A stretch of DNA of 64,000 bases from Acephala macrosclerotiorum (lineage: Eukaryota; Ascomycota; Leotiomycetes; Helotiales; Mollisiaceae): assembly GCA_014904845.1 (NCBI GenBank), contig MU119281.1, positions 146,608-210,607 of the forward strand, read 5' to 3'. Within the stretch, counting starts at the first letter, position 1; each line of letters begins with the position of its first letter. Positions 22,284 to 35,019 of this stretch are shown here, one piece after another. Both the position numbers and the translations under genes were made by a program. The notes under the pieces were generated by a model. That model had not been told where the DNA came from, ran no database searches, and saw nothing but the letters and a program-made list of their open reading frames with translations.

Positions 22284-23440
22284 TTTTGCTTCTTGGGCGA
22301 TGAGAGGGATAGAGCTGCGCACTGGAAACTGTTAAGGATAGTTTGGAGCATATGAGGATGTGTAAAAGCCAGAAACGAGGCAATCGATGGGTGAGGGCTT
22401 TTGACGTTGGGCCGATCCTGGAGCATACTTCGACCAGTTTGGATTTTCAGGCAGACACAAGGGCTGTGGTGGCTCGTAGAGACATCGTGTGAGGTAGCAA
22501 CGCAAAAACCCCCAAACTTCCCGGTGCAAACCAAGAAAACTAAAGATTTCACAATCCGCGTCTGTAACACGTGACAGCCCCCCTCAAACAGAAACATCAA
22601 ACCTTTTCTCAGAGCCTCCAACTGTATATCAAAGTAAGAACTTTCTCAGTTATTCCCGCTTCCAAGGCTTGGATAGGCTTTGCATTTTTCCTCGAGCTTG
22701 ATATCTTGTCACCGCGATGGGATGTCGCCATTGATCATAATTTTTCCCACCCCTTGGTTCTTAGCACAATTATTTTGGGTGAGAGGATTAGTACTTCTTC
22801 GTCACTAAGCAAGTCATCGATATCCATTTATTGCCAAATTTCCATTGCGTTGTTAATATGAAGAGGAGAGGGAGAGTGAAAGATAAGAGGTGATGTGAAG
22901 TTAATTTTGAGGCATCTCGTTGAAATTCCAGGCCGGGCGATGGGGAGGCACGTGATAGAGTTCCTGCTTTCATTTCTATTTTATCTTTCGATTTGGTGTT
23001 TTTGAGAGTTTGATGGTCAGGGTAGATGTGGTGGTATTCATTTTTGATTATGTTTGACTTGATGTTGGTATTGTCTCTGGTGTTGTATTTTTCACTTCTC
23101 AACTTGTGCCACTTCTGCTCAGACCATCTAACATCTACAAATCTAAACAGCTCTTGATTCTCACACATCCATGCGACAAACCATCCGAGGAGGGGCCGGA
23201 TATATTGAAAGGTGAGTTCGAAATTTCATTCATGAATCAAACGGAAGCAAAACGCTCGCTTCGCCTTGACGCCATTTCTTGCTTCCCGCTCGCTGGCCGA
23301 AATGGATGCGCTCGCTCGAAGTTAAAACTATATACTGTAATCCGACATCCATGTCCACATGCATTTGAATCCAACATTCCTCCCATTCTGGATTTCCAAA
23401 ATTCCTCGCGATATGATCGATTCCATAGGTAATTCTTCCT
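22284..23440. other. Intergenic region
   Basis: The stretch lies between the proline-rich gene and the 3' end of RXT3. No convincing gene is visible on either strand. Confidence 0.5.
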
Positions 23441-26400
23441 TCAACCAGACATTGGTGTATCGTTCCCATTCACTGGTATTGCTTCGTCTTCGCGTTCAAG
23501 CTCCACCTCTCTATCTCTCACAGCTTGTACTTGTGGTTGCAGCAACGGCGTGCCATCAAGAATTGGTGTAGCCGTATGTGATGGCGTCTCGGTTGCAGGT
23601 GAAGCCATATTAGCATTCTCAATCATCCTCTCAGTCACCCTCTCAATCTGCTGATCTCTCAATGTCTTATCTACGACCGCAACCGGCTGCGCCACCACCG
23701 GTTGCGATATGATTTCTGGCGCGGGAGGTTGGGCTTGTGTTGGTGGTAGAACTGATGGTGGTTCAACAATGGGGCTAGGTTCCAGCTCTCGGTTCTTGGG
23801 AGCTATGGGTGATAGAGGCTCAGGAATTGGTGGTGAGAGAGGTTGTGCCGTTGGGCGCCGAATCTGGGGCGTAGCTGGTGTTGGGAGAGGAGGAGTCGGA
23901 GCAGCAGGAGCTTGAATTGGAGAGGAAAGCGGCGATATGACAGGCGCTGGGATAGGTTCCCGTATGGCGTCAACCTCCTTCCCCTTATCTTTATTGGCGC
24001 CATTCTTGCCTATCAACCAATTCCCAGTGCCCACCCCCAGCTTCATCCTGGTAGGTCGACCCGAGCCTCTTTCGTACGATAATTCGAACTGGTCCGGGTC
24101 GCGATAGCCACCATTTCCTCCGTGGAAGAAATCGCCCCAGGATTTCTCATCTTCCATCTCTTGATCATTCAATTGATCGCTGAATATGTTCCTCCGCTCC
24201 TTTCCATATCGGCCTTCTTCACCATCAACGCCCTTCACCCAGCGGATGCTCTGAATCATGAAACTTAAACCATCGTGGACAGATTGATACCCATCATGTT
24301 TGCCGCCCCATTCACGACTCTTGATGCCGAATCGTGTTATGCTGGCATATTTTCGCAGCAATGGCAGGATGAGGATCGTAACATGACAGTCGCGATTTGC
24401 TGGGACGTGCATTGGTCCTGTTGCTGGAGGAGCGGTAATCAGAGCATCAGGATCAACAGGTGCCTGAACAGCACCATTGCCTTCCACTTCAATGTCCAGA
24501 TCCAGAAGAGACTCATCAATGTCAGCATGCCATTTGCCGCGAAACCAGCCTTGGTGTATGCAAGCCGCGATAATATCTGAATCATCGCTGTAGATGTCCG
24601 TTCCCCAGACTGCTCGCCGGGCAGTGATCTCTTCTCGACTCTTGTCGTCGAGGTAGACAGATGGTATCTTGACAGTGAAAGTGCAGTTCTCCTTGCCTTC
24701 AAATCGGGGAAGTGGATCGGGGGTACTAGCGAAACCTCGGCTATGGTCTCGTTTGATAGCGGAGGCTTCCGCCGTGAGGGTGGAGTGGTAATAAGCATGT
24801 CCCAGATGATTCCGAGGTCGGTCCTTAACGGCATCCAGAACGGCTTGGTTGCGGATAGTCACCTTCGGTATGGGTATTATGGTATTTACTTGTTTAGCGG
24901 CCGTCACGTGATGGTGTACGTGAGGCCGGGGAACGTGGTGGTGGTGCAAATTTGGATTTGCTTTACCATCCGGTCCTGGAGGAGATGGAATGGCCGAGCC
25001 ACGGACGCTTTTGAAAGGGGTGAGATTCGACTGCGATGGCGATGAGGTGTTTTCTGCTTGGTCGGTGCGATGGTGACTCAATCAGAGCTCTGTTAGCTGG
25101 GGCAATGCCAATGGGATGAGGAACTTACTGGTGATGTGTATGTGGACGATGGTTATGCGTCCTTGCACGTTTCCCACGTCCGTTCGGTGTAAGTCGTCCA
25201 TTGCTGCTCTCATCATCGCCTTTGCTATCTTCTTCCTTGAGCTTCCGCCTTCTTCCTCCTCGAGATGCACTGCGGGCCATGTGGTGGCCTCCATTCTCAA
25301 CCGGCGAGTCTTGTAGTGAGTCTACATCATCACGGCGTTGACCAGAATTCGAAAAGGGAACGCCCGAAATGCCACTTGTAACAGGACTTGGCATCCCCAT
25401 AGCACCGACTCCACTGCCAATACCAGAGAACATCCTTCCGAATTCATTTTTGATGCTTGGCTGATCACCAGGTCCATTGAGTTGAGGCTGAGCGCCCTGA
25501 ACAGCTTGCGGCAGTGGAGACGCTCGTCCTCGGCGGTTGATCTCTTGGACACTGAGCAAGCCTTTCTGTTGTTGTATCTGCGTTTCTTCGATGGGTCTCC
25601 GTTGTGGCGACTCATGCTGGTGATATGATTGAGGAGCACCATACATAGGCTGCTGCCGACGTTGCTGTTCCTCCGCTACCCTCTGTCTTTCCCTTTCCTG
25701 CGACGCCTCATACTGCGCTGCAAGTGGAACATTGTGTTGAGGTGGCGCGGAAACTGTGGGAGGTGGCGGTGGTGGTCCGTATCGATGATCCACAGGTCGA
25801 GGTTCGCTTGGCGCATAAGCTGGAGGTCCTCCATATTGAGGAGCAGAAGTCGTAGGATAATCATAGCCATTTGACACTTGCTGTGGCGGCGGCGCTCGTT
25901 CTGCAGGTTGTTCATATGGAGGCCGCTCGTAGGGAGGGGGCCTTGGCGGTTCGTGGCTTGGTCGCATCCACGCTGGCTGTTCCCGAGGTTCAGGTGGTCT
26001 GCTATATCCTTGCGAATTCCTTTGAGCCAGTTGATGTGCATATTCTCGTTGCAAGTTATGGCTATGTTCTGCTCTTTCTCGTTGCTCTCTTTCCTGCTGG
26101 CGCATAACCGCTTCCTCTCTTTCCCTCTCCCGCTCTCTCTGCATTTGCTCTCTCTGTATTAGCTCGCGTTCCTGTCTCTCGCGCTCGAAATTTCCGTATG
26201 CTGTATGTCTCTCCTCGAAAGCAGGTCTGCCGTATGTTGCCTCTGGTCTACTGATGGGCTCTGGTGGCCTTGGCACCGTTTCCACTCTTGTACCAAAGAT
26301 TCTATCGGTAGGTCGAGGCTCTTCTCGAATACGGGCTGGAGGAGCGTTGTATGCGTTCGGCTGGCTATTCGGTCTTGGTGGAGGTACGTTTGGGTTCGGA

Positions 26401-27212
26401 ACTCGGGCAGGCTCTCTCCTCTCCTCCACGACTGGCACTCGCTGTGCGTAGCCTTGCTGCGGCGTCCCAAACCTCCTTGCTTCAGGTGTTGAGTAATGCC
26501 CCAGATTCGGTGGTGATCCAGCAGAATTCGCGCGATGATCTCTTGGTTCATAAGGTCTTTGATGCTCAGGGGTCTGCGGTCGTCGGAATGGAGGATATTC
26601 TGGAGCGGTGGTCGTCATTCGTGGTGACTGCCCGTAAAGAGACGTTGCTTGAGGTGGTGGCGGCGCTGAAGCCGTCACAGGGGAGGTATAATGTGAAGGA
26701 GCAGGTTCGCGTGCAGCCGGAGGTGGTCCTCCCAGCATCGAGGAGATAGACATGCTGCTCGCTCCATTGCTCGGCGGTCGACCAAGTGGTGGCAGAGATG
26801 GAAGTTCGCGGCTCGATGGGAAGGCTGTAGGAGGTCCTACTGACACGGGTGGAGGTCTTGGTGGTGGTGGACCGTATAGATGTGATGCTTGCTGTGGAGC
26901 TTGCTGTTGAGGTGAGGATGGAGGAGGCATACTCCGATTTACCGGTGTGCCATGGCCGATCGAAGAAGCACTTTGGTGTCTTGAATGGCTTGGTCCAGAC
27001 ATCGGTGGTCCTTCTGGAGCATAGCTCCGCTGGTTGTAATATGGAGGATCTGAAGGTCTTCGATTATGTTCTGCATATGAAGGAGCTGCTGGCGGAGGAT
27101 GTGAGGCTGGTGGGAAGGGCGCCTGGTTCGAGTTTGGATGAAAAGGGGTTCGCCCATATGGTGATGCGGTATTCCGCGAGAAGGGCTGCTGCGGCGGTTG
27201 TCTTGGATCCAT
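23441..27212 (-). CDS. RXT3: Histone deacetylation protein Rxt3 (Rpd3L complex subunit)
   Basis: Two exons (25129-27212 and 23441-25076) join in phase across a 52-base intron with GTAAGT, GCTAAC and TTGAG, giving 1239 residues. The junction lies inside a His-rich stretch. Residues 1 to about 330 are rich in Pro, Ser, Gln and Tyr and disordered. A charged Arg/Glu/Gln segment at roughly 335-400 may form a coiled coil. The Rxt3 domain begins near residue 826 (CTFTVKIPSVYLDD) and holds ARRAVWGTDIYSDDSDIIAA and CIHQGWFRGKW. The tail is Pro-rich. In yeast Rxt3 belongs to the large Rpd3 histone deacetylase complex and acts in the nucleus; filamentous fungal forms are much longer, as here. The long open frames on the opposite strand come from its biased codons. 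Confidence 0.9.
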
Positions 27213-28421
27213 GATGTCTTTGATTTCGCCCGCGATGTGTGACGATATTTCGAGGACGCGACCACGCCAACAACTGCTTTATGAATATATCTTCTGTCCC
27301 TTCACTCGTCTGCCAGCCTCATTCTTGTGTATATACGGTCGCTACTCATTCGCGATCGAAGTCGGGGGAGGTTTGGATGACAGAACGGCACGGTGTCTCG
27401 CTCAAGCCACGCTGGTCGATGACCCAGAGCCAAAGCAAACAAGTATTTGTCCGAAGTCGCAGGCTATAAAATCATGCCTTGAAGTCGTTGAGGCCGCCGC
27501 ATCGATGCACTGGTATGGTGGCTGGAAAATGGGATGAAGGAGAGGAGTGAAGTGTCAAGGTTGACTCCTGTCGGTGATTGTGCATGTTGGTGCAAGTGCA
27601 TCCATCCATCCACTTCACCTCCAGGAGCTGCACCGTCAAAGTTCTGCACGCGCTTCTTCCTTCTCTGCAACCCTGCGTCCCGTCTAACCACGGCCAGCAC
27701 CACACCCAAAATTGACTCTGGCAGGGGTGATTGGCCCGGACGGGCATTGGCGGCCGGGCGCTGGCCTTGCTGGGCCCTAATGCAGCTAATGCAGCCTAAA
27801 CGGGTCTCTTTGGAGACGCTACGATCGACTGGGAAAAGCCTGTGATCCATGCAAGGGTCAGCCACCAGAACAGGAGTCCGGGGTCAAGTTGCCTTCGTCA
27901 TTCGCCGAGCGAGGATAAATACAGTGAGACAGAGATAAGGGCGACGACGAGGCAGCGACAGCGAGGTTGGAAGAGGGCATCACAACGGGACAGGAAAGGT
28001 GAAAGTGTGTGGAAACGGCTTACAGTCTGCGAAGATCATACCGAATCGACAACGCCGACATTTCAGGCTATTAGCATCTGCTCGCGTGCCCCATTCTCAA
28101 GAACGACAATAATCACGATAGGGAAGTCCATATACGTTTCGAAGCTACACTAGGAAGCCCAGTAAGAGCTGGAATATCATAGTAGACCATATTGCATGCC
28201 AGGAGGAGGGACATCTGCCAGACGAGAATCTCGGTGCCTGTTCCGAAGACCCTTTGAGAGCCACACACCTACTTTACAACAAGGACGGCCTCGAGCACGG
28301 AGCGTTGGACGGAGCTTATTTACACGAGGACTCAACACTCCCATAAAACATTCTAGGCTTGATAGCTGGGACGACCGAGCTCTGGACATGCTCGTGTGAG
28401 GCTACAATAACTCAAACCCTT
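27213..28421. promoter_or_regulatory. Divergent intergenic region between RXT3 and BTN1
   Basis: About 1.2 kb separate two divergently transcribed genes, so promoters of both must lie here. It holds pyrimidine-rich stretches near 27595-27720. I see no gene and no certain binding site. Confidence 0.4.
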
Positions 28422-30026
28422 ATGGCATATTCTACCATGTCAAATTCGCCATCTTCGTCGGGCATGTTACCACTTCCAGGGTCTCCAGGTTCATCATGGG
28501 CCACCTACAAAGCGAAATTCAAGAATATTTTCCAAGGGGCGGATACTTCAGTCCTTATCGCCTTCTGGCTTTTCGGTATGCGCCCCCATCCTCCCTCCTA
28601 GCATTCACTCACCTCTTCAGGCCTGATTAACAATGTCTCCTACGTTATCATCCTCTCTGCAGCACTCGACCTTGTCGGACCCAATGTTCCCAAAGGCGTC
28701 GTTCTTCTCGCAGATGTGCTGCCATCTTTTCTTACGAAACTTATCGCCCCATACTTCATCCACCGAATACCATACTCTCTTCGAATCATAGCTATGTGTG
28801 CTCTGTCCGCAGCAGGCATGTTCTTGATCGCTCTCACACCATCAGTCATCGATGGCGACGGATCCATAAGCGTAAAGCTATTCGGTGTGGCCATGGCATC
28901 TCTAGCAAGCGGAGGTGGAGAACTCAGCTTCCTAGGATTGACACATTACTATGGGCATTTTTCACTTGCTGCATGGGGTAGTGGAACTGGTGGGGCAGGA
29001 TTGGTTGGCGCTGGACTTTATGTTCTTCTCACAAGCGCAATTGGGATGTCCGTTCGGAAAAGCCTTTTGACTTGTGCTTTCCTTCCGTTCATCATGCCAG
29101 TCGCATATTTCTTGATCCTACCACATGGACCTCTCCGTAGAGCTCAGTTGAGGAAAGGCTATGATCCTATTCCGAGCCTCAATATCAATGATGAGGACAT
29201 CCGGAGTCTACCGGTAGATACTGCTGCTGATGCTCTACTGGCGCCAGGACCTTCAGTAGCCAGTAAGTGGTTCCTAATGTCTCAGTTCCCTACGTACAAT
29301 CCAACACCCAATACTGTCCCTTGATATGTGGGACATTCGGAATTCTCCACCTCACTTTCTGTTATTTGGACAATACTGACCGTCCTTTCAGCCGAAGCAT
29401 ACTCCTCCCACTCCCCACGCTCCCGCTCCCCTGCCTTCGCCAAACACCCCACCACTTCCACCTCTCCCCTAGCAACCCAACTCCGCCGCGCCCGCTCCCT
29501 CTTCTTCCCCTACATGCTCCCGCTCCTCCTAGTCTATATCGCCGAATATACCATCAACCAAGGCGTCTCGCCCACCTTGCTCTTCCCTCTGCGGGGTTCA
29601 CCATTTGAGGCCTACCGCTCTTTTTATCCTACATACGCGTTCTTATATCAACTGGGAGTCTTTATTTCGAGATCCTCTTCACCCTTTATCCGCGTCCACA
29701 ACTTGTACGCTCCTTCATTCCTCCAGATTGCCAACCTTCTATTACTCTTACTTCATTCGATGTACTTCTTTTTACCGAGCGTGTGGTTGATTTTCTTGGT
29801 GGTGCTTTGGGAGGGCCTGTTGGGAGGAGCGGTATATGTCAACACGTTTGCAGAGATTATGGATAAGGTGCCAGAAGGAGAACGGGAATTCAGCCTTGGT
29901 GCTACGAGTGTGAGTGATAGTGCGGGGATCTGCATCGCGAGCCTGCTGGGCATGGTGATTGAGCCCTGGTTATGTGGGTGGAATGTCGAGAGGGGGCGGC
30001 CATGGTGTAGGACTCTTGATACTTGA
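28422..30026 (+). CDS. BTN1: CLN3/battenin homologue, vacuolar membrane protein Btn1
   Basis: Btn1 is a multi-pass protein of the vacuole and Golgi linked to pH and amino-acid homeostasis; its human counterpart CLN3 is mutated in Batten disease. Exons 28422-28575, 28621-29262 and 29392-30026 join in phase to 476 residues. Family landmarks are [19 protein letters not shown] near the first membrane segment, [14 protein letters not shown], a Gly-rich [12 protein letters not shown] block, and near the C-terminus [15 protein letters not shown] followed by [17 protein letters not shown]. About ten hydrophobic segments are visible. A Ser-rich loop spans the last junction. A second in-frame ATG at 28437 could be the start, giving 471 residues. 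Confidence 0.92.
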
Positions 30027-30592
30027 GTGTGGACGCGAGATCCGCGTGTGGATATGGAAATCGAGGGATTTGATGCATGAGGCGAGATGAAATCTAGAGA
30101 AGGTATATTCTCCAACGCCTCAAATGTTTGACCAACCTACTAATTACTGTCAAGCAATTACAATGTGTAGCAGTTAGTCTCTTTAATCGAGTAGACGTTC
30201 ACTCTATTTGCTCGCAGAACTTTCGCTGTCGCATGCTAGCGCTAAAATGTCCTTTCTCAAACGCCCCATCTCACTTTCTTTTCTTCTACCTCCACCATCA
30301 CCATCACAATTCAACATCTACTGCGATCAATAATTGTTTATCAGTCTCGGCTATTTCTCCTGTGAACACGAACTCGAGAAAGATAATATCTTCGCCCGGC
30401 CTGCCGCCAGCTTATTGTTCAGCCTTGCCTTGGCTGTGGCGCCCAATCGAGACCTGCCAGCAATCTGCTATGCAACGCAGCCACCACCGACTCATGGAGG
30501 CGCAGCGCTTCGGATGTCCCTGGAACCTTTAGCATTTAGCCCTGACCCCCGATGCCTTCATTATTATTTTCACGATATTTTCACCTCTCGCG
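30027..30592. other. Intergenic region
   Basis: The stretch lies between BTN1 and the next plus-strand gene and presumably holds that gene's promoter. No gene is seen. Confidence 0.5.
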
Positions 30593-32454
30593 ATGTCCCT
30601 TATTCTTTTCGTCTGCGTTCAATTTCTTCAGCCCGCCATATCAGCGCCTGTCCCGGCGCCTGATCAGCAAAAGGAATATGTCTCCTGGAATCGCGGACCC
30701 CAGACTCGCGGAACCTTCAGCCTTCTCTCCAGTTGCCTTATCACGCTTTCCCTTTCGGTTTGGACTGCTGTTCATTTGAACATTACGGTCGAGCGACTAC
30801 CCCACGAGAAATTGTCCTTCTTTCGTCGCCTCAACAGCCAACCTGCAATTCGACGATTGAAATGGATGCTTATGGGCTTGTTGGCGCCAGAGCTGGTCGT
30901 CTATACGGCGTGGCAGCAATGGAGCTCAGCGCGGGAGATGACTCGGAAGATGCAACAGCTTCTGAAAAAGGTGATTACACTCTCACATCCCCTGAAAATC
31001 ACTGCTAATTCGCCTTGTAGCAAGCAGAGGAGGATGGCAACACGACAACAGGATACGAATGGACTATGGTCCACAGTTTCTATGCCGGCATGGGAGGGTT
31101 TGTCATTGATATTTCCGGCAGTTCTTTCAGCCGAATCTCCACCAGCAAGCCCGAGCTGAAGTCGTATATCCCAGGAGACTGCTGCCAATTTACTTTGACT
31201 GCGCAAGGAGTATTATTCCTCGTATCGGACGGCTATCGTCTACCATTCATTTCAAAGAAGTCAATACTTGACCGCAGCAAAGCCGACGGGATCGCCAAAA
31301 CACTGGTGTGCCTTCAGGCTGGCTACATGATTGTCCAATGTGCAACTAGGGTAGCTAGTAAACTACCTATATCACTTCTAGAGGTTAACACTCTTGGGCA
31401 CGTCTTATGCGCGTTAGTTATGTATTCATTTTGGCTCAACAAGCCTCAAGATATACACACGCCTACCCACATATCTGACGAAACGATTCGACCAACATGT
31501 GCAGATATGTACATGGGAAGTTCAATGAGCAGGTCGTCCAGAGGCTATCTGCGTGAGTTCTACGGCCTCGAATGGCGGACTACACCACACAGCGAAGAGA
31601 TTGTGCGAGAATCGAATGGATCGAATCTTCCGCCTGGCCAACTTGTTCTCCTCCCTCCCTTAGAAGCTCCAGCTGGGACCGTCATTACTGTTAGAGAGAA
31701 TGAAACTCTCAAGGACACCGCCTTGGGGCCTATACTCTCAATAAAGCATAGGATAACAAAAGAGGAGCAAAAGGAAGTGGGATACCAATACGCTTCTAGA
31801 GTCCAAGATCTGCCATACGCATACCGACCTGCAGCTGTCCATCTTGACGAATGTGGTATTACCAGATGGCAACTAGCAGCCTCATTTATACGCGTCGATC
31901 CTCCTAAGTTTAATCGACGAGATTTGCTCGCTACTACCTACGGCGACCCACAATTCCAGCACTTTGTCCGAGAAGTCCCAAATTGGCCGAAGCATGCTGG
32001 CTATCTCTCAGAGTCAATTTATACCAGCTGGGCCGCCATTGCATTGGCAGCGGGTCTCTATGGGGGCCTCCACGTGTCAGCAAGGAACTCCCATTTCCCT
32101 AGTTTTATTGAGAAGGTGATGTGGTGTGCGTCATCCATTCTGATCGCAGGATCTGGTGCTATCACGCTCATTTATATCCTCATCGACCGACTTCCAACTC
32201 ACGGGGGGGAAAGCTTTTTATTCCAACTGTGGGGAGAGCTTCATACTATTACACGAGAGAACTCTTGGGAACGGATCTTTGATATTCTCGATGATATTCA
32301 CGACTTTATTAGCCTCTATGGGGTTTGTATTCTGGGTTTAGCATATATATTCGCACGGATGTTCATCGTTGTTGAAGCTTTTATTTCATTGCGGGATCTT
32401 CCGATCGGGGTATATCAAACTCCGAATTGGACGCAGTCGATACCACATTTGTAG
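30593..32454 (+). CDS. Fungal integral membrane protein of unknown function (603 aa)
   Basis: Exons 30593-30970 and 31021-32454 join in phase across a 50-base intron with GTGATT, GCTAAT and TTGTAG. The first 17 residues (MSLILFVCVQFLQPAIS) are a likely signal peptide. Hydrophobic segments follow near residues 40-60, 90-110 and 240-290 and in the last third. The blocks KTLVCLQAGYMIVQC and PISLLEVNTLGHVLCALVMY are hallmarks of a large ascomycete family that I know only as hypothetical integral membrane proteins. The segment MVHSFYAGMGGFVIDI is typical of the same family. No catalytic motif is recognised. Such genes are often expanded and lineage-specific. Confidence 0.82.
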
Positions 32455-33604
32455 ATAGATATCTTCGAGATCGAATAACTTCGGTATCTCAATTGCAATC
32501 ATTTTGTCTACTTCGGCCAGCGCCCCTCAACCCGGGTCATACTCACCGAGACACGGTAAACGAAGCATGACCCTCACTTAAACTAAACGTCTTAGATTAG
32601 TGATTATCAACCAGGAGATAAAGAATCATGCCCCTGTAGGATTGTAACGAGCTGAGAGGCTAGCATGCGCATGGGGGTGAGAGCACGTGATAATCAACTT
32701 TCAAGATTATCATTTGCATAGCAGGCCAGGCACTTTTGAACTTTGCGATTCCATAGGAGGTTGAATGAATAATTTATTAAACTTATTCTGAATGATGGAA
32801 TGAAAGCTTAAATGTTCTCATTCATATTCGTGATATGACGCGCTAGCTTCTCTCGGTTACCTTGAACTTCAAAATAAACCTCACTTCATTTCACTGCTTT
32901 CCTTCTTCGCCAACACCATTTCTCCCTCACGAAGGAGAAAGCTTCGCACGATCAGTGCAAAATTTGGTGCGCGAAGCTGCTAGAGAGGAAGTCCTTGCCT
33001 ACCTCATGCTGATTCTCATCGGACGTGCTATCAGCAGCATTCTTGCCTTACCGTATGACCTCGTCCAGCGGACAAATTGCCGGCTGAACAACGATGAAGC
33101 TTGTGGACTGATCAACCTTGAGTGTTGAGATGGTGTATGGTGCTCATCTCGGCTTTACCTTATTGGCTTTGAGGCCTTTTTTGTTCGCATTTGCAAAGAG
33201 AATTGAAGGAGAGAGAGTGGACTGTCACGTGGTTCTAGAAGCGGAATGTGGTTGTTTTGACTTTGGTTTTCAATTGTTTTTGTGTTTTATAATTTACTTT
33301 TTTGTGCTATTCTACATAATATGTTGAAGGAAAGGAAGCTCCAAAAGTGCAGTTGTGATTGTTTTTGTTTTGCTTTTTTTTATGTAAAGGAGGGAGAGAA
33401 AAATCAACTGCTACCTAGAGTCTGAAGTCTCGACAAGCGGACCCCTTCATATCTCCATGTTTTGTATACACTGACAACATGACCAGGGCAATATATTCCC
33501 TTCGCAGAATACCTTCGCATCTATCCAGCAGCTCTGTTGCACCGCAACCTTCCAGTCACCCGAGCTCCATCACCAACCTCGGCTCCCTTCTCCGCACCTA
33601 AGAC
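32455..33604. other. Intergenic region with a 2EXR-type upstream module
   Basis: No gene is visible. Around 33220-33370 the sequence (CACGTG at 33226, then TTTTGTGCTATTCTACAT and GGAAGC) resembles the upstream DNA of the 2EXR genes at 34660 and 50999. It may be the remaining promoter of a lost copy. Confidence 0.4.
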
Positions 33605-34660
33605 CTATCTTCGTAGTCGAAGTTCTGTCGCACTCGAGGCTTTTGCTGCTTCGGGATCCTGCTCAATCTCAGGAATATCCAGGTTCTCGGCTCGAATGAA
33701 TTGTCTTTCGTGACGCCACTTCACAGACAAAGACTGGACCTTCGAATTATACATGCCGAAGATCTGCATAGCTATCGCCACCAAAGCCATCTTCCCGGTA
33801 ATGACAACCATAAGCGCCGAGTCAAGGACTTGATCAAGCTCAGTAAATTGACCATCGACCTCTGGAGGATACTCTATTGGTGCTGGGGCTGGGGCTCTTT
33901 CAAGAAGTATCTCCTCCTCAACCAATATGGTCAATGACTCCAGAGAGTCGAACCTCCATACCGGAGCAGCCATGGTGTTGAAGTCTGCGTATGTGGCAAC
34001 CAAGTGCTTCAGGGAGTTTGCGAGCTCTGGTCGAAAGCACTTAACCCAAAACGTGTCGATGTCCATGGACATATATGCCCCTGCGCTCTTCGGGTCCTCG
34101 TCACGGAAGCACAATTTGTAGATTGGGTGCTTGCGACGACGACTCTCGATCTCAGACTTAGCCTCCTTGTCATCAGTCTCGGTCTCCAGATACTCATAAC
34201 GAGACTCTTTGCAGGTGTGCAGAAGTGCCGGCACACCATCAGGTCGAAGGTAACGCCAGCCGCGGCCCTTGACTCGGCTCTTACGTTGGGCCACGGTGGC
34301 AGCTTCAGGCGCAGCTAATGTCCAGACCATCAAGCGCAGCTCAAGGGGCAGCTTGGGGAAAAGAAGGAACTCGTTGAGAGGATTGCGAGGCGAGATGCGG
34401 GTGCGTCGTTTGGAGATGTTGTATTGCGATTGAAGTTCTGGGGTTACTTTTCTATCCTTGGTAAGAGCTTCGACCTCTCGAGAAACAGCTCGCGCATCCT
34501 TCGCATTGATCTCCTTCTGATTGGCGAGTTCCTTTGCCTGTTTGGCAAGATTCTTGGCGTGCGATCGGGTCATGACGTTTGATGGAATCATGGCGTTTGA
34601 TGGGATGTAGTGTTGGATGGAGACTGGGGATGTTTCGTTTGCGGAATCTTGGTTGCGCAA
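33605..34660 (-). CDS. 2EXR domain-containing protein (351 aa)
   Basis: An intact single-exon ORF. The N-terminal 95 residues are charged, with Lys/Ala/Glu-rich segments (SHAKNLAKQAKELANQ) that may form a helix. The 2EXR motif is at residues 98-117 (FLLFPKLPLELRLMVWTLAA). The family blocks follow: VKGRGWRYLRPDGVPALLHT with CKESRYEYLE, HPIYKLCFRDEDPKSAGAYM with DIDTFW, ESLTILVEEE, and KWRHERQFIRAENLDIPEIE. The truncated copy at 50619-50999 is its closest relative (both share TRIS-R-N-LNEFLLFPKL), and their upstream DNA is also similar. Function unknown. Confidence 0.85.
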   Translation of the reverse strand: MRNQDSANETSPVSIQHYIPSNAMIPSNVMTRSHAKNLAKQAKELANQKEINAKDARAVSREVEALTKDRKVTPELQSQYNISKRRTRISPRNPLNEFLLFPKLPLELRLMVWTLAAPEAATVAQRKSRVKGRGWRYLRPDGVPALLHTCKESRYEYLETETDDKEAKSEIESRRRKHPIYKLCFRDEDPKSAGAYMSMDIDTFWVKCFRPELANSLKHLVATYADFNTMAAPVWRFDSLESLTILVEEEILLERAPAPAPIEYPPEVDGQFTELDQVLDSALMVVITGKMALVAIAMQIFGMYNSKVQSLSVKWRHERQFIRAENLDIPEIEQDPEAAKASSATELRLRR

Positions 34661-35019
34661 CGAATGCTTGGGATGCTGGAGTTGCGTAGCGATTGCTCGA
34701 GACAGCTCGCTTGTGGATGCGTGTCTGTTGTGAAAAGTTTCCTGTCAAGAGGAGTTGGATGTTGCGTCGTTTGAAGAAGGCGCGCTCTGAAGTTGAGGAA
34801 GGTAATGCCAAGACTAGCGCGTCTGGATTTAGTTAGCGCCGTTTGCCTCCTTATTCTGTTTGGTCTCTGACGTCGTGCCTACTGGTGAATTGATACATTT
34901 ACCGCTCACGTGAAAGATGAGAGGAAATGGATTGTCAGTTTCATGTAGTTTTGTATTTTTCTGTTTTGTTTTGCTATTCTACATGCCGAAAAGGAAGACG
35001 CTCGTCTTTGGTAGCTCGA
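34661..35019. promoter_or_regulatory. Upstream region of the 2EXR gene with a CACGTG box
   Basis: The sequence has CACGTG at 34907-34912, followed by a T-rich stretch and CTATTCTACATGCCGAAA. The same order recurs upstream of the 2EXR copy at 50999, near 51235-51325. It looks like a duplicated promoter. CACGTG is an E-box bound by basic helix-loop-helix factors. Confidence 0.4.

Noticed and set aside
25629..27214. Several long plus-strand open frames opposite RXT3
   Set aside because: They are antisense shadows of its proline- and glutamine-rich codons, and none has domain-like sequence.
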